Counted from the first letter of the stretch, positions 36,596 to 47,473 are shown. The stretch is DNA of 64,000 bases from Pseudomonas sp. UYIF39 (GCF_029963765.1 NZ_JALBYU010000016.1:62001-126000); one strand, 5' to 3'. A program made the numbers and translations. Notes: generated by a model not told the origin, from the sequence alone.

Positions 36596-37714
36596 ATGCT
36601 CCACCAGATTCATGACCTGCTGGCCCCGCTGCCGGGGACCGCTCGACAGATTCACAGCTTTCACTTCGGCCCCTCATCGGCCAAAGGCAAAATTTACATC
36701 CAGTCATCCCTGCATGCCGACGAAATGCCCGGCATGCTGGTGGCCTGGCACCTCAAGCAGCGTCTGGCGGAACTCGAAGCCGCCGGCCGCCTGCGCAGCG
36801 AAATCGTGCTGGTGCCGGTGGCCAACCCGGCCGGCCTCGAACAAGTGCTGATGGATGTACCACTCGGCCGCTACGACCTCGAAAGCGGGCAGAACTTCAA
36901 CCGCTGGTTCGTCGATCTGAGCGAAGCCGTTGGCAACGAGATCGAAGGCCTGCTCGGCGACGATCCACAGCACAACCTCGAACTGATTCGCAGCAGCCTA
37001 CGCAATGCCCTCGCTCAGCAGACGGCCAGCACACAACTGCAATCCCAGCGCCTCACCCTGCAACGGCTGGCCTGCGATGCGGACATGGTGCTGGACCTGC
37101 ATTGCGATTTCGAAGCGGTCGCCCACCTTTACACCACGCCCGAGGCGTGGCCGCAGGTCGAGCCGCTGGCGCGGTACATCGGCGCCGAAGCCAGCCTGCT
37201 GGCTACCGACTCCGGCGGTCAGTCGTTCGATGAATGCTTCACCCTGCTCTGGTGGCAGTTGAAGGAACGCTTCGGCGAACACTTCGATATTCCGCTGGGC
37301 AGTTTTTCGGTCACCGTCGAATTGCGCGGTCAGGGTGACGTCAATCACCCATTGGCCAGCCTCGATTGCCAGGCGCTGATCAATTACCTGATTCACTTCG
37401 GCGCCATTGCCGGCGAACCCGCGTCGCTGCCCGAACTGCCCTACCCGGCCACGCCGCTGGCCGGTGTTGAACCGGTGGCAACACCGGTCGGCGGGCTGCT
37501 GGTGTTCACCGCGCTGCCAGGGGAATACCTCGAAGCCGGGCAATTGATTGCTGAAATCATCGACCCGATCCTTGACCGCGTCACCCCCGTTCATTGCACC
37601 GTCGCCGGGTTGATGTACGCCCGCTCACTACGGCGCATGGCCACTGCCGGTATGGTGATCGCCCACATTGCGGGCACCGAAGCCTATCGCAGCGGCTACC
37701 TACTTTCGCCTTGA
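36596..37714 (+). CDS. aotO: Succinylglutamate desuccinylase/aspartoacylase-family protein, AotO-like
   Basis: 372 residues. The zinc-binding pattern of the AstE/AspA carboxypeptidase-like family is present: HADEMPG near residue 38, GQNFNRWF, and DLHCDFEAV, with the catalytic glutamate probably in [13 protein letters not shown]. In P. aeruginosa the aot operon has a gene of this family and size between the permeases and the ATPase; its role in transport is unclear. The position here is the same. Confidence 0.88.
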   Translation: MLHQIHDLLAPLPGTARQIHSFHFGPSSAKGKIYIQSSLHADEMPGMLVAWHLKQRLAELEAAGRLRSEIVLVPVANPAGLEQVLMDVPLGRYDLESGQNFNRWFVDLSEAVGNEIEGLLGDDPQHNLELIRSSLRNALAQQTASTQLQSQRLTLQRLACDADMVLDLHCDFEAVAHLYTTPEAWPQVEPLARYIGAEASLLATDSGGQSFDECFTLLWWQLKERFGEHFDIPLGSFSVTVELRGQGDVNHPLASLDCQALINYLIHFGAIAGEPASLPELPYPATPLAGVEPVATPVGGLLVFTALPGEYLEAGQLIAEIIDPILDRVTPVHCTVAGLMYARSLRRMATAGMVIAHIAGTEAYRSGYLLSP

Positions 37715-37727
37715 GGATGCATGTCCT

Positions 37728-38492
37728 ATGTACAAACTGACCATTGAAGGCCTGCATAAAAGCTATGGCGATCATGAAGTACTCAAAGGTGTTTCGCTCA
37801 AGGCCAACACCGGCGACGTCATCAGCCTGATAGGCGCCAGCGGCTCGGGCAAAAGTACCTTCCTGCGCTGCATCAACTTTCTCGAACAACCCAACGACGG
37901 CGCCATGAGCCTGGACGGCCAGAACATCCGCATGATCAAGGATCGCTACGGTATGCACGTGGCCGACGCCGATGAACTGCAAAAGATCCGCACGCGCCTG
38001 GCCATGGTGTTCCAGCACTTCAACCTGTGGAGCCACATGACGGTGCTGGAAAACATCACCATGGCCCCGCGCCGGGTATTGGGTTGCAGCAAAGAGGAAG
38101 CCGAAGACCGTGCGCGGCGTTATCTCGACAAGGTCGGGCTGGCGGCGCGGGTGGCGGATCAGTACCCGGCGTTTCTTTCCGGCGGTCAGCAGCAACGAGT
38201 CGCCATTGCTCGCGCGTTGGCCATGGAACCAGAAGTCATGCTGTTCGACGAACCGACCTCGGCACTCGACCCGGAGCTGGTCGGTGAAGTGCTCAGAGTG
38301 ATCCAGGGCCTGGCCGAAGAAGGCCGGACCATGATCATGGTGACCCACGAAATGAGCTTCGCCCGCAAAGTATCGAGCCAGGTGTTGTTCCTGCATCAAG
38401 GACTGGTGGAGGAAGAAGGGGCGCCAGACGACGTGCTGGGCAATCCGAAGAGTGAGCGGTTGAAGCAGTTCCTGAGCGGCAACCTGAAATAG
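37728..38492 (+). CDS. aotP: Basic amino acid ABC transporter ATP-binding protein (AotP/HisP-like)
   Basis: 254 residues. Walker [10 protein letters not shown], signature [16 protein letters not shown], Walker [18 protein letters not shown] and the switch VTHEMSFAR are intact, with the HisP-type insertion [20 protein letters not shown] between Walker A and the signature. Start 37728 gives the family N-terminus; upstream codons are read-through. No argR follows, unlike the P. aeruginosa operon. Confidence 0.94.
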   Translation: MYKLTIEGLHKSYGDHEVLKGVSLKANTGDVISLIGASGSGKSTFLRCINFLEQPNDGAMSLDGQNIRMIKDRYGMHVADADELQKIRTRLAMVFQHFNLWSHMTVLENITMAPRRVLGCSKEEAEDRARRYLDKVGLAARVADQYPAFLSGGQQQRVAIARALAMEPEVMLFDEPTSALDPELVGEVLRVIQGLAEEGRTMIMVTHEMSFARKVSSQVLFLHQGLVEEEGAPDDVLGNPKSERLKQFLSGNLK

Positions 38493-38512
38493 CCTCACTT
38501 CCCACCTCTACA

Positions 38513-38575
38513 ACGAAATATGGCCAGTCAGCTGAAGTCTTTGAAGACATCAGCTGACTGGCCATTCGTTTTTCG
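38513..38575. terminator. Bidirectional hairpin after aotP
   Basis: Long inverted repeat (CGAAAT..GGCCAGTCAGCTGA against TCAGCTGACTGGCCATTCG) followed by a T run on the plus strand. It terminates aotP and possibly the small minus-strand gene at 38586. Confidence 0.85.
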
Positions 38576-38585
38576 AAGGCGGCGA

Positions 38586-38795
38586 TCAAGCAACGGGCGC
38601 GGGAGGCGGCTCATCCGGCAGCGTAGGCTCACCGGGTTCGGTAGGTTGTTCGTTGGGGGTATCGGGATCAGGCTGACCGGGGATGCCCCCCGCCGTGCTG
38701 ATAGGTGGATGTGCCAACAACGACCAGGCCAAAACGCCAACCTGATTGGGCTCAAGCCTTGCCAGCTCGGCACTTATTCGCGGATCGATCTTCAT
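38586..38795 (-). CDS. Small proline-rich protein of unknown function
   Basis: 69 residues. AGGAG seven bases upstream of the ATG at 38795 supports this start; a longer frame upstream has no signal. The N-terminal half is helical (MKIDPRISAELARLEPNQVG); the C-terminal half is nearly all Pro, Glu, Asp, Thr and Gly. No family recognised. 106 bp downstream of dcd on the same strand, so possibly co-transcribed. Confidence 0.65.
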   Translation of the reverse strand: MKIDPRISAELARLEPNQVGVLAWSLLAHPPISTAGGIPGQPDPDTPNEQPTEPGEPTLPDEPPPAPVA

Positions 38796-38901
38796 AGGGC
38801 ACTCCTGAGCGATGGCCCCGTCCGCGTTGCGCGAACCGGGCAGTACACCCAATAGAGTGTCCACCCGCTCAAGAATTCCCACGACTTGCCAGACGAACGG
38901 A

Positions 38902-39468
38902 TCAGGTGCGTGGCAGGGTAACGCCGCGCTGGCCCTGATACTTGCCGCCACGGTCCTTGTAGGACACTTCGCACTCTTCGTCGGATTCGAAGAACAGCAT
39001 CTGAGCCACACCTTCGTTGGCGTAGATTTTTGCCGGCAGCGTGGTGGTGTTGGAGAACTCCAGGGTCACGTGGCCTTCCCACTCAGGCTCGAGCGGCGTC
39101 ACGTTGACGATAATGCCGCAACGCGCGTAGGTGCTTTTACCCAGGCAGATCGTCAGCACATTGCGCGGAATCCGGAAGAATTCGACGGTGCGTGCCAAGG
39201 CAAAGGAGTTCGGCGGGATGATGCAGACATCGCTCTTGACGTCGACGAAGCTCTTCTCGTCGAAGTTCTTCGGATCAACGGTCGCCGAATTGATGTTGGT
39301 GAACACTTTGAATTCATCGGCGCAGCGTACGTCGTAGCCATAGCTCGACACGCCGTAGGAAATCACTCGGTCGGCGCCTTCACCGCGCATCTGGCGCTCT
39401 ACGAAGGGCTCGATCATGCCGTGCTCTTGCGCCATGCGGCGAATCCACTTGTCCGATTTGATGCTCAT
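38902..39468 (-). CDS. dcd: dCTP deaminase
   Basis: 188 residues. Converts dCTP to dUTP, feeding thymidylate synthesis. Motifs include [20 protein letters not shown] at the N-terminus, [16 protein letters not shown], the catalytic-site region [14 protein letters not shown] (general-base Glu) and the C-terminal [18 protein letters not shown]. Full length. Confidence 0.97.
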   Translation of the reverse strand: MSIKSDKWIRRMAQEHGMIEPFVERQMRGEGADRVISYGVSSYGYDVRCADEFKVFTNINSATVDPKNFDEKSFVDVKSDVCIIPPNSFALARTVEFFRIPRNVLTICLGKSTYARCGIIVNVTPLEPEWEGHVTLEFSNTTTLPAKIYANEGVAQMLFFESDEECEVSYKDRGGKYQGQRGVTLPRT

Positions 39469-39822
39469 GGCGGGTGTCCTGAATAGCGAGGTGGAAAAAA
39501 TCTGTCCGGCATCTTACCGGGCGCGCGCTTCGGGTTCAAAGTCCGGGTCACAAATCTTGCCGATCCCCCGTAATTTCCGGCCCTTGCGGGTAAACCGGCG
39601 GACCGTCAGTCATGAAAACAGAGAAACCTTCGCAGTAAGCATTGGCACGTTCCGGAAAAAGGGTTAAGGTGGCGCCACTGTGCTGCTTGTGTCACTGAGA
39701 ATCTCTACACGATATGTTGAATTTCGATCCAACCATCTACAAGAATTTTTCCTGCTCTTTGCACTCAGTCTCGGCCAGGGTTCTTCCTGAGTCGCAGTTA
39801 TCTTTGTTCAAGGAGTTACACC
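39469..39822. other. Divergent region and long cold-shock leader
   Basis: About 350 bp between divergent dcd and the cold-shock gene. The AT-rich part near 39690-39822 is likely the long 5' leader typical of csp mRNAs. A ribosome site AAGGAG lies near 39809. No protein-coding frame looks real. Confidence 0.55.
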
Positions 39823-40032
39823 ATGTCTAATCGCCAAACTGGTACCGTTAAGTGGTTCAACGATGAAAAAGGCTTCGGCTTCATCACTCCACAATCCGGT
39901 GACGACCTGTTCGTTCACTTCAAAGCTATCCAATCCGACGGCTTCAAAAGCCTGAAAGAAGGCCAACAGGTTTCTTTCATCGCTACCCGCGGTCAGAAAG
40001 GCATGCAAGCTGAAGAAGTTCAAGTTATCTAA
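39823..40032 (+). CDS. CspA-family cold-shock protein
   Basis: 69 residues, a single nucleic-acid-binding cold-shock domain with RNP1 (KGFGFITP) and RNP2 (LFVHF). Binds single-stranded RNA or DNA and keeps mRNA unfolded in the cold or in stationary phase. A strong terminator follows at 40051. I cannot tell from sequence whether it is the major cold-induced form. Confidence 0.95.
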   Translation: MSNRQTGTVKWFNDEKGFGFITPQSGDDLFVHFKAIQSDGFKSLKEGQQVSFIATRGQKGMQAEEVQVI

Positions 40033-40050
40033 CTTGTACTTGCTTTAGTA

Positions 40051-40083
40051 AAAAGCCCCGCCCTCAAAAGCGGGGCTTTTTTG
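40051..40083 (+). terminator. Terminator of the cold-shock gene
   Basis: AAAAGCCCCGC, short loop, GCGGGGCTTTTTT; strong hairpin with U tract. Confidence 0.9.
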
Positions 40084-40103
40084 TGTCTGTCTGTTTTGCA
40101 GGC

Positions 40104-40136
40104 AAAAAAAATCGCAGCCCATGGCTGCGATTTTTT
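40104..40136. terminator. Bidirectional terminator for the DUF481 gene
   Basis: AAAAAATCGCAGCC and GGCTGCGATTTTTT form a palindrome with A/T tracts on both sides, just after the stop of the minus-strand gene at 40142. Confidence 0.85.
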
Positions 40137-40141
40137 GCGTC

Positions 40142-41149
40142 TTACCAGGCCACGCCAAACCCGGCGGTGTACCGGGTCTTATCCAAATCTGCATCGTCGG
40201 TGCCGCTAATGATGTCTCTCTCGGCCTTCAGATTAAGCGATGCCCATTCGGTCACCTTGTAGCGCAAGCCCATTTCGGCATCGAGCGCGTAATCCGCCAC
40301 ACCCGACAACGGCTTGCCCACTTCGCCATTGGTGAAGAATTCCACCTTCTTGCCAATCAGGTAGCGGTTGTAATCCCACTTCATCGCCAGGGAATAGAAG
40401 TTTTCCTTGCCGCCGTCAGCGAACTCATAGTCCGTGCGGTTGACCAGCGAGCCCAGCGAGAATGCGCCCAGCTCGTCGTCCCAGAATTGGTAACCGGGGC
40501 CGGTACCGACGGTGCGCTGACGAGAGAGCTCTTCGACCTTGTCACGCTTATAGACCGCGCGCCCTTCCCAGAACCATTTTTCGGTCAGGAAGCGGTCGAG
40601 CGAGTATTCGGCCTGCCAGTTGTCGGTAGTGATCACGTCATCCTGAAACTCGCGGTTGTACTCGCCTTCTGCGGTGTGTCGCCATCTGCCATGACGCGCA
40701 GTGGTCTTGAAGCCAATATCGTAATCGTCGGTGTCTTTCTCGGCCCGCTGATAATCCAGCGCTGCATCGACATTACCCTTCCACACCAAATCCTCGACGA
40801 TAGGCTTGGGCTTGAGAATCTGCTGAATGCTCGCCAGCTCCACAGTCTTGGGCGCCTCGCCGTTAGCCAGGGTGACCTTGCCGTCGCCTGCCGCATGCAG
40901 CGCCTTGGCCTTTTCGCCGGTGTAGGCATCCTGCTTGACCAGCAATTCCTGATCGCTTTCCAGGGTTTTAACCTGCTTCCAGTCGATCGGGACGGCACCG
41001 GCGTACTCGGTCTGGATCAACAGCTTGCCGCCATCGAAAACGGTGATCTTGCCGCTCAGCTTGTCACCGTTCTTCAACCAGACGGTATCGGCTAGCAAGG
41101 GCGTAGAGGCGCTGACGACAGCGAGGCACAGCAAGGTTCTGGACAACAT
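40142..41149 (-). CDS. DUF481 outer-membrane-type protein
   Basis: 335 residues from the ATG at 41149, chosen because it starts a good signal peptide (MLSRTLLCLAVVSASTPLLA|DTVW). A short N-terminal domain opens WLKNGDKLSGKITVFDGGKL; the C-terminal 200 residues are a beta-barrel-like DUF481 region with alternating aromatic strands and end in a terminal aromatic (FGVAW). Probably an outer-membrane protein of unknown function. An upstream ATG 13 codons earlier cannot be excluded. Confidence 0.85.
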   Translation of the reverse strand: MLSRTLLCLAVVSASTPLLADTVWLKNGDKLSGKITVFDGGKLLIQTEYAGAVPIDWKQVKTLESDQELLVKQDAYTGEKAKALHAAGDGKVTLANGEAPKTVELASIQQILKPKPIVEDLVWKGNVDAALDYQRAEKDTDDYDIGFKTTARHGRWRHTAEGEYNREFQDDVITTDNWQAEYSLDRFLTEKWFWEGRAVYKRDKVEELSRQRTVGTGPGYQFWDDELGAFSLGSLVNRTDYEFADGGKENFYSLAMKWDYNRYLIGKKVEFFTNGEVGKPLSGVADYALDAEMGLRYKVTEWASLNLKAERDIISGTDDADLDKTRYTAGFGVAW

Positions 41150-41312
41150 AAGCAAATACAGGCTCAAGTTTGCGAAAAAAGTCGGCATTATCCGTAGGAA
41201 TAAGACCCTAGCAAGGACTGACCCGACTATTTCTATTGAGTTCATTTCTCAACGGGGGATCCAGGATTTACTCTACAGACGGTAAGGCGAACTTTTTTCA
41301 GGAACTGCCGAC

Positions 41313-41666
41313 GTGACCGACTCCACCACCGAAACCGATAGTCCGGCGCAAATCCGACGCACGGCGCTATACCTGACACTGGCGCAAGTCCCGAAGGGCA
41401 AAGTCGTGAGTTACGGTCAGCTCGCCGAGTTGGCGGGACTGGGTCGCGCCGCCCGCTTCGTCGGACGGACACTGAGCCTGCTGCCGGGTGACAGCAAATT
41501 ACCCTGGCACCGCGTGCTTGGCGCCGGCGGGCGTATCAGCCTGCCCGTGGGCAGCCCGTCGGGGGATGAACAACGCGCGCGTTTGCGCATGGAGGGCATC
41601 AGTATCCTGAACAATCGTGTTGATATTCAGCGCCATGGCTGGCGCCCGGTAGAGCACAGCGGTTAG
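41313..41666 (+). CDS. Alkyltransferase-like protein (MGMT family, Atl type)
   Basis: 117 residues, the DNA-binding domain of O6-alkylguanine transferases: VSYGQLAELAGLGRAARFVG then the active-site motif PWHRVLGAGGRIS, in which Trp replaces the methyl-accepting Cys. Such ATL proteins cannot transfer alkyl groups and instead flag O6-alkylguanine for nucleotide excision repair. GTG start, with AGGA 10 bases upstream. Confidence 0.92.
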   Translation: MTDSTTETDSPAQIRRTALYLTLAQVPKGKVVSYGQLAELAGLGRAARFVGRTLSLLPGDSKLPWHRVLGAGGRISLPVGSPSGDEQRARLRMEGISILNNRVDIQRHGWRPVEHSG

Positions 41667-41710
41667 AGTGCGCGCTTTGTTTCCGTATTTCTTGAGGCAG
41701 ACTCCAGCCC

Positions 41711-43276
41711 ATGCCCCGTAAAACCTGGCGCGCCGCGCTCGCCGCCTATGCCAGCCCCTCGACGCTTGTACTGTTGCTGCTTGGTTTCGCCGCCGGCCTG
41801 CCCTACATGCTGGTGTTTTCGACACTTTCGGTCTGGCTGCGCGAAGCCGGCGTAGCTCGCGAAACCATCGGCTATGCAAGCCTGATCGGCCTGGCCTACG
41901 CCTTTAAATGGGTCTGGTCACCGCTGCTCGACCAATGGCGCCTGCCATTTCTCGGCAAGCTCGGTCGACGACGTTCCTGGCTGGTGCTTTCCCAGGCACT
42001 GGTCATTCTCGGCCTGATCGGGATGGGTTTCTGCGACCCGCAAAAGCATTTGTCCTGGTTGATCGCTATTGCTGTGGTCGTTGCTTTCGCCTCGGCGACG
42101 CAAGACATCGCAGTCGACGCCTATCGCCTGGAAATCGCTGAAGACAGCCGTCAGGCCGCGCTCGCCGCCAGTTACATGTCGGGTTATCGGATCGCCGCGC
42201 TGCTGGCCACCGCCGGCGCCCTGTTCTTCGCTGAAGGCTTCGGCTCCACCGGTTTCAACTATAAGCATTCGGCATGGGCCGGCACCTACATCCTGTTCGG
42301 CGCCTTGATGGTTCCGGCGCTGCTGACCTCCTTTTTCATGCGTGAACCGCCGGTGCCGCTACGCACGCAGCTTCAGGCCGGGCGCTACAGCTTTGTGCAT
42401 CAACTGGCATCGGTGTTTGTGCTGATCGTGCTGTTGGTTTCCGTGCCGGCCATGTTCACTCAGTTGTACAACACCGATTTTGCCAGCGTGCTGTTCGAAG
42501 GCGTGAGCGTGCTCAACCTGCTGCTCGAAGACCGCGCGCTCCTGCGGGCAATCCTCTACACCACGCTCACCGCCCTGTGCCTGTCAGCCATTGGCCGCCG
42601 TGGCCTGGCGCCGGTGCTGACGCCGATCAACGACTTCATTCTGCGCTACCGCTGGCAAGCGTTCCTGCTGCTTGGGCTGATCGCCACCTATCGGATGTCC
42701 GATACAGTCATGGGCGTGATGGCCAACGTGTTCTACATCGACCAGGGCTTCACCAAGGATCAGATTGCCAGCGTCAGCAAGATCTTTGGCCTGATCATGA
42801 CCCTGGTCGGCGCCGGCATGGGCGGCCTGCTGATTGTGCGCTTCGGCATCTTGCCGATTCTGCTCATCGGCGGCATTGCATCAGCCGGCACCAACCTGCT
42901 GTTCCTGATGCTCGCCGACATGGGCGCCAACCTGAACATGCTGATCCTCACCATTTCCCTGGATAACTTCAGTTCGGGCCTGGCGACCTCGGCGTTTGTC
43001 GCCTACCTGTCGAGCCTGACCAACCTGAAGTTCTCCGCAACCCAGTACGCCCTGCTCAGCTCGATCATGCTCTTGCTGCCACGCCTGATCGGCGGCTATT
43101 CGGGGGTCATGGTGGAGAAATTCGGTTATCACAATTTCTTCCTGATCACCGCCCTGCTGGGCGTTCCGACGCTGCTGTTGATCGCGTTGCACTGGTTCCA
43201 GGAGAGCCGCCGCGAAGGCCCGACGCCAACGCCGGCACCAGAACCGGTTCCGACCCAGGTCGCGGAAGAATCGTAG
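41711..43276 (+). CDS. ampG: AmpG-family muropeptide permease
   Basis: 521-residue major facilitator with about 14 transmembrane segments. The N-terminus [20 protein letters not shown] and then [20 protein letters not shown] is the AmpG signature, followed by [14 protein letters not shown]. Imports GlcNAc-anhydromuropeptides for cell-wall recycling, which indirectly controls AmpC in strains that have it. The C-terminal tail is Pro-rich. No AmpR or AmpC is nearby. Confidence 0.9.
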   Translation: MPRKTWRAALAAYASPSTLVLLLLGFAAGLPYMLVFSTLSVWLREAGVARETIGYASLIGLAYAFKWVWSPLLDQWRLPFLGKLGRRRSWLVLSQALVILGLIGMGFCDPQKHLSWLIAIAVVVAFASATQDIAVDAYRLEIAEDSRQAALAASYMSGYRIAALLATAGALFFAEGFGSTGFNYKHSAWAGTYILFGALMVPALLTSFFMREPPVPLRTQLQAGRYSFVHQLASVFVLIVLLVSVPAMFTQLYNTDFASVLFEGVSVLNLLLEDRALLRAILYTTLTALCLSAIGRRGLAPVLTPINDFILRYRWQAFLLLGLIATYRMSDTVMGVMANVFYIDQGFTKDQIASVSKIFGLIMTLVGAGMGGLLIVRFGILPILLIGGIASAGTNLLFLMLADMGANLNMLILTISLDNFSSGLATSAFVAYLSSLTNLKFSATQYALLSSIMLLLPRLIGGYSGVMVEKFGYHNFFLITALLGVPTLLLIALHWFQESRREGPTPTPAPEPVPTQVAEES

Positions 43277-43419
43277 GCTCTCAAGCAGTAAGCAGCGCAG
43301 AGGGCGCGGGGATTCCCGCCCTCCCGCTACACCCGCCGACCGCACACCTGTACGCCAGCAGATCTCGCCCGTACAATGCTCCGTCATTTCCCGTCATCAG
43401 CAACCGACAACGGCCAACC

Positions 43420-45135
43420 ATGCGCACCAGTCAATTTTTGCTCGCCACACAGAAAGAAACGCCTTCCGACGCGGTCGTGATCAGCCATCAGCTGATGCTG
43501 CGCGCCGGCATGATCCGCAAACTCGCCTCGGGCCTGTACACCTGGCTGCCGATGGGCTTGCGAGTGATGCGCAAGGTCGAAGCCGTCGTTCGTGAAGAAA
43601 TGAACGCCGCTGGCTCTCTCGAAGTGTTGATGCCGAGCACCCAACCGGCTGAGCTGTGGCAGGAATCCGGTCGCTGGGAAGAATACGGCCCTGAGTTGTT
43701 GCGCTTCAAGGATCGCCACGGTCGCGATTTCTGCGCCGGCCCGACTCACGAAGAAGTCATCACTGACCTGATGCGCAACGAGTTGAGCAGCTACAAACAG
43801 CTGCCGATCAACCTGTACCAGATCCAGACCAAATTCCGTGACGAAATCCGTCCACGCTTCGGTTTGATGCGCGGTCGCGAATTCATCATGAAGGACGCCT
43901 ACTCCTTCCACGCTGACCAGCCATCGCTGCAGGTCACCTACGACCGCATGCACCAGGCGTATTGCAACGTGTTCACCCGTCTGGGCCTGAAATTCCGCCC
44001 GGTTGAAGCCGACAACGGCTCGATCGGTGGTGCCGGCTCCCACGAGTTCCACGTACTGGCCGAATCCGGCGAAGACGATATCGTCTTCAGTAACGGTTCC
44101 GACTACGCGGCGAACATCGAGAAAGCCGAAGCCGTGCCACGCGAGAGCTCCCGCGCCGCACCTGCCGAAGAGCTGCGTCTGGTCGACACGCCGAACGCCA
44201 AGACCATTGCGCAACTGGTCGAAGGCTTCAACCTGCCGATTGAAAAGACCATCAAGACCCTCGTGGTTCACGCTGAAGAGCAAGGCAAGCTGATTGCCCT
44301 GATCATCCGTGGCGACCACGAGCTGAACGAAATCAAGGCCGGCAACCAGCCTGGCGTTGCCAGCCCGCTGGTCATGGCTTCCGAAAGTGAACTACGCGAC
44401 GCCATTGGCGCCGGCGCTGGCTCCCTGGGCCCGTTGAACCTGCCGCTGCCAATCATCATTGACCGTTCCGTCGAATTGATGAGCGACTTTGGCATCGGCG
44501 CCAACATCGACGACAAACACTACTTCGGCGTGAACTGGGAGCGTGATCTGCCGGTTCCGACCGTTGCCGACCTGCGCAACGTGGTCGCCGGCGACCCGAG
44601 CCCGGATGGCAAGGGCACTTTGGAAATCAAGCGCGGCATCGAAGTCGGGCACATCTTCCAGCTGGGCAACAAGTACAGCAAAGCGATGAAGTGCGAAGTG
44701 CTGGGCGAGAATGGCAAGCCAGTCACCCTGGAAATGGGTTGCTACGGTATCGGCGTTTCCCGCGTGGTGGCGGCGGCCATCGAGCAGAACAACGACGCCA
44801 ACGGGATCATCTGGAGTGACACGCTGGCCCCGTTTCAGATCGCCCTGGTACCACTGCGCTACGAAACCGAACAGGTTCGCGAAGCCACCGACAAGCTGTA
44901 CGCAGAACTGATTGCCGCCGGCTTCGAAGTACTGCTGGACGACCGCGACAAGAAAACCAGCCCGGGCATCAAGTTCGCGGACATGGAGCTGATTGGCATT
45001 CCTCACCGGATCGTGGTCAGTGACCGCGGCCTCGCCGAAGGCAATCTTGAATACAAGAGCCGCACCGAGCCCGAAGCGCAAGCGCTGCCGGTCGCAGACG
45101 TGTTGTCCTTCCTTCAGTCCCGTATCCGCCGCTGA
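43420..45135 (+). CDS. proS: Prolyl-tRNA synthetase, bacterial type
   Basis: 571-residue class II synthetase with the editing (INS) domain. Motif 2 region [20 protein letters not shown], editing-domain sequences between motifs 2 and 3, motif 3 [18 protein letters not shown] and the anticodon-binding C-terminus are present. Charges tRNA-Pro in the cytoplasm. An uncharacterised lipoprotein gene follows 17 bp downstream. Confidence 0.97.
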   Translation: MRTSQFLLATQKETPSDAVVISHQLMLRAGMIRKLASGLYTWLPMGLRVMRKVEAVVREEMNAAGSLEVLMPSTQPAELWQESGRWEEYGPELLRFKDRHGRDFCAGPTHEEVITDLMRNELSSYKQLPINLYQIQTKFRDEIRPRFGLMRGREFIMKDAYSFHADQPSLQVTYDRMHQAYCNVFTRLGLKFRPVEADNGSIGGAGSHEFHVLAESGEDDIVFSNGSDYAANIEKAEAVPRESSRAAPAEELRLVDTPNAKTIAQLVEGFNLPIEKTIKTLVVHAEEQGKLIALIIRGDHELNEIKAGNQPGVASPLVMASESELRDAIGAGAGSLGPLNLPLPIIIDRSVELMSDFGIGANIDDKHYFGVNWERDLPVPTVADLRNVVAGDPSPDGKGTLEIKRGIEVGHIFQLGNKYSKAMKCEVLGENGKPVTLEMGCYGIGVSRVVAAAIEQNNDANGIIWSDTLAPFQIALVPLRYETEQVREATDKLYAELIAAGFEVLLDDRDKKTSPGIKFADMELIGIPHRIVVSDRGLAEGNLEYKSRTEPEAQALPVADVLSFLQSRIRR

Positions 45136-45152
45136 CACCAGATAGAGAAGTC

Positions 45153-46106
45153 ATGTTCAAGCGAAACACCTTAGGCCTCGGTGGTGCCGCCCTGTGCGGC
45201 ACCCTGCTGGTCAGCGGCTGTGCCAATCACATGTCACAACGCAGCGAGCACGAGGAACGTGTCGAGCGCAAATTGCTCGATCACAGCCTGCAGATTGATG
45301 TCGGCGAGCCCAAGGTGCTTGAGCTGCCGCAACGTCGGGTGAAGATCCACGAGCAGAAGACGTTCGAAGTCACCGAATTCGAAGTCACACGCCACTACGA
45401 CCGCTACACGCCTTACCAACCCTGGCGGGAGGTTTACGAGATTCCGCTGGGCGCGGTGGCCGTAGTGGCCGGCGTCGGAGCGAACGTGGTCAACGTGTTC
45501 GCTCTCGGCAATCTGCCGGACAGCGTGACCAAGGATTGGTTGAGCTACGGTTTCGCCGGGCTCAACCCGTTCATGAACACGCAGTCTCATGGTCGTGCAC
45601 AGCAGAATCTGGCGGGAATCGACGAGGTCCAGCTCGACAAGCGCACCGAGTACTCGAGCCTGCCATGGAGCGAGCGCCCGGTTGAGGTCAAGGCCGGCAA
45701 GGAAACGTTCGAGATGACCACCGACAAAAACGGTGTATTGCGCGTGAACCTGCTGGACAGCCCGTTTGCCGAACACGACATCAATCATTTGAGCCGGCTG
45801 CTGATCAGTGTCCAGAATGCTCAGGACGATGTGCACACCAATTCGTCCCTGGCGGTCAGTAGCTCCCTGCGCGGCAAGCTGCTCGAAGCTCATGGGCTGA
45901 TTTACGACGACCTCGAAGACGACGAAGTGAGCCAGTGGGTACACCGGGTCAAACGTTTGTCGGAACTGGGGCTGGAAGAAGAAGCCACCGAACTGGAACA
46001 AAGCCTGATCGAACTGACGCGCAACGATCCTGAGTTGCAGAGCGAATTCCTCAAGTCGTTGACCAAGGATGGCGGGCGACTGGTCGCGGATCCGGGACCG
46101 AATTAA
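45153..46106 (+). CDS. Conserved lipoprotein downstream of proS
   Basis: 317 residues. Lipobox LVSGC (Cys23), then charged, beta-rich segments (RRVKIHEQKTFEVTEFEVTR), a short hydrophobic stretch (IPLGAVAVVAGVGANVVNVF) and a helical C-terminal domain with coiled-coil-like acidic helices (LEEEATELEQSLIELTRNDP). No family recognised. Probably in the proS transcript, as in other pseudomonads. Confidence 0.75.
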   Translation: MFKRNTLGLGGAALCGTLLVSGCANHMSQRSEHEERVERKLLDHSLQIDVGEPKVLELPQRRVKIHEQKTFEVTEFEVTRHYDRYTPYQPWREVYEIPLGAVAVVAGVGANVVNVFALGNLPDSVTKDWLSYGFAGLNPFMNTQSHGRAQQNLAGIDEVQLDKRTEYSSLPWSERPVEVKAGKETFEMTTDKNGVLRVNLLDSPFAEHDINHLSRLLISVQNAQDDVHTNSSLAVSSSLRGKLLEAHGLIYDDLEDDEVSQWVHRVKRLSELGLEEEATELEQSLIELTRNDPELQSEFLKSLTKDGGRLVADPGPN

Positions 46107-46114
46107 GCCCCCCT

Positions 46115-46142
46115 AAAAGATCGTCCGCATGGGCGATCTTTT
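46115..46142. terminator. Terminator between convergent lipoprotein gene and dinB
   Basis: AAAAGATCGTCC, loop GCAT, GGGCGATCTTTT; symmetric, with A/T tracts on both sides, so likely bidirectional. Confidence 0.85.
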
Positions 46143-46153
46143 GCTTTCAGGTC

Positions 46154-47215
46154 TCAACGCTCAAACAACTCCATCTGCTCAAACCCGCCCCGCAAATCCT
46201 CCAGTCGCACCCCAATCCCCAGCAACCGCACCGGTTTCCCGCCACGATTGAACGCCTGGGTCAGCAACAACTGGTAGCTCCCCAAATCCCGCCCTGCCCC
46301 GGCCTGCTCCAGAGTGGTCTGGGTGAAGTCATGGAATTTCACTTTGACGAACGGCTTGCCGGGTCGATAGCTGCTGTCGATTCGCGCCATGCGGCCGGCC
46401 AGGGTTTCCAGTAACTCGGGTAATTTATCGAGGCAGCTCACCAGATCCGGCAAGTCCACGTCGTAGGTATTTTCGACACTGATCGACTGTCGACGACTGT
46501 CGTTGTGCACCAACCGATCATCGACCCCACGGGCCAGGCTCCAGAGTCGCTCGCCGAAGCTGCCGAATTCGCGCACAAGCGCCAACTTGTCCCATTCGCG
46601 CAGATGCGAACAATCGACGATGCCGAGCCGACCTAATTTGTCTGCGGTCACTTTGCCAACGCCGTGCAACTTGCTCACTGGCAAACCACTGACAAAATCC
46701 TCGACCTGATCCGGCGTAATGACGAACAAGCCGTTAGGCTTCTTCCAGTCGCTGGCGATCTTGGCCAGAAACTTGTTCGGCGCAACGCCCGCCGAAACAG
46801 TGATGTGCAGCTGATTAGAGACGCGACGGCGAATGTCTTGGGCAATCCGCGTGGCGCTGCCACCGAAATGCGCACTGTCGGATACGTCGAGGTAGGCCTC
46901 ATCCAGGGAAAGCGGCTCGATCAAGTCGGTGTAATCGCGAAAGATCGTTTGAATTTCCTTAGAGGCTTCTCTATAGGCCTCCATGCGTGGCTTGACGATG
47001 GTCAGGTCCGGACACAGCTTCAAGGCATGTCCGGAAGACATGGCCGAGCGCACCCCATAAGCCCGAGCCTCATAATTGCAGGTGGCGATCACTCCACGTC
47101 GATCCGCAGCACCGCCCACTGCCAGAGGCTTCCCGGCCAGGCGCGGGTCGTCACGCATCTCGATGGCGGCGTAGAAGCAGTCACAATCGACGTGGATGAT
47201 TTTTCGCTGCGTCAT
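46154..47215 (-). CDS. dinB: DNA polymerase IV
   Basis: 353-residue Y-family translesion polymerase. HVDCDCFYAAIEMRDDPRLA carries the first catalytic Asp; SLDEAYLDVSD carries the catalytic SxDE; KFLAKIASDWKKPNGLFVI and the helix-hairpin-helix LHGVGKVTADKL follow. The C-terminus FEQMELF resembles a beta-clamp-binding motif. Usually SOS-regulated; no LexA box was identified upstream by eye. Confidence 0.96.
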   Translation of the reverse strand: MTQRKIIHVDCDCFYAAIEMRDDPRLAGKPLAVGGAADRRGVIATCNYEARAYGVRSAMSSGHALKLCPDLTIVKPRMEAYREASKEIQTIFRDYTDLIEPLSLDEAYLDVSDSAHFGGSATRIAQDIRRRVSNQLHITVSAGVAPNKFLAKIASDWKKPNGLFVITPDQVEDFVSGLPVSKLHGVGKVTADKLGRLGIVDCSHLREWDKLALVREFGSFGERLWSLARGVDDRLVHNDSRRQSISVENTYDVDLPDLVSCLDKLPELLETLAGRMARIDSSYRPGKPFVKVKFHDFTQTTLEQAGAGRDLGSYQLLLTQAFNRGGKPVRLLGIGVRLEDLRGGFEQMELFER

Positions 47216-47473
47216 ATAAAAGCAGTGTTCATGGTGAAGAAATGGAGTACTGGCTTGTCAGATCGGCAGTATCTCACTGACACCTGTATATAGCACCAGT
47301 ACTCTGAATGTTCTTTTCTACTTGTAGGAAAGTGCCGATGAATTTATTTTCTTAATCGAAAAGCTTCACCCGATAGAGCTGAAAGCCTTGCCACACCGAC
47401 CTTACAGCCCATCACTCAGCCCTGTTTTCAAGCTAAGCGATTGAACGGGAAGAGGTTTTCTCTGGGTTGAAGG

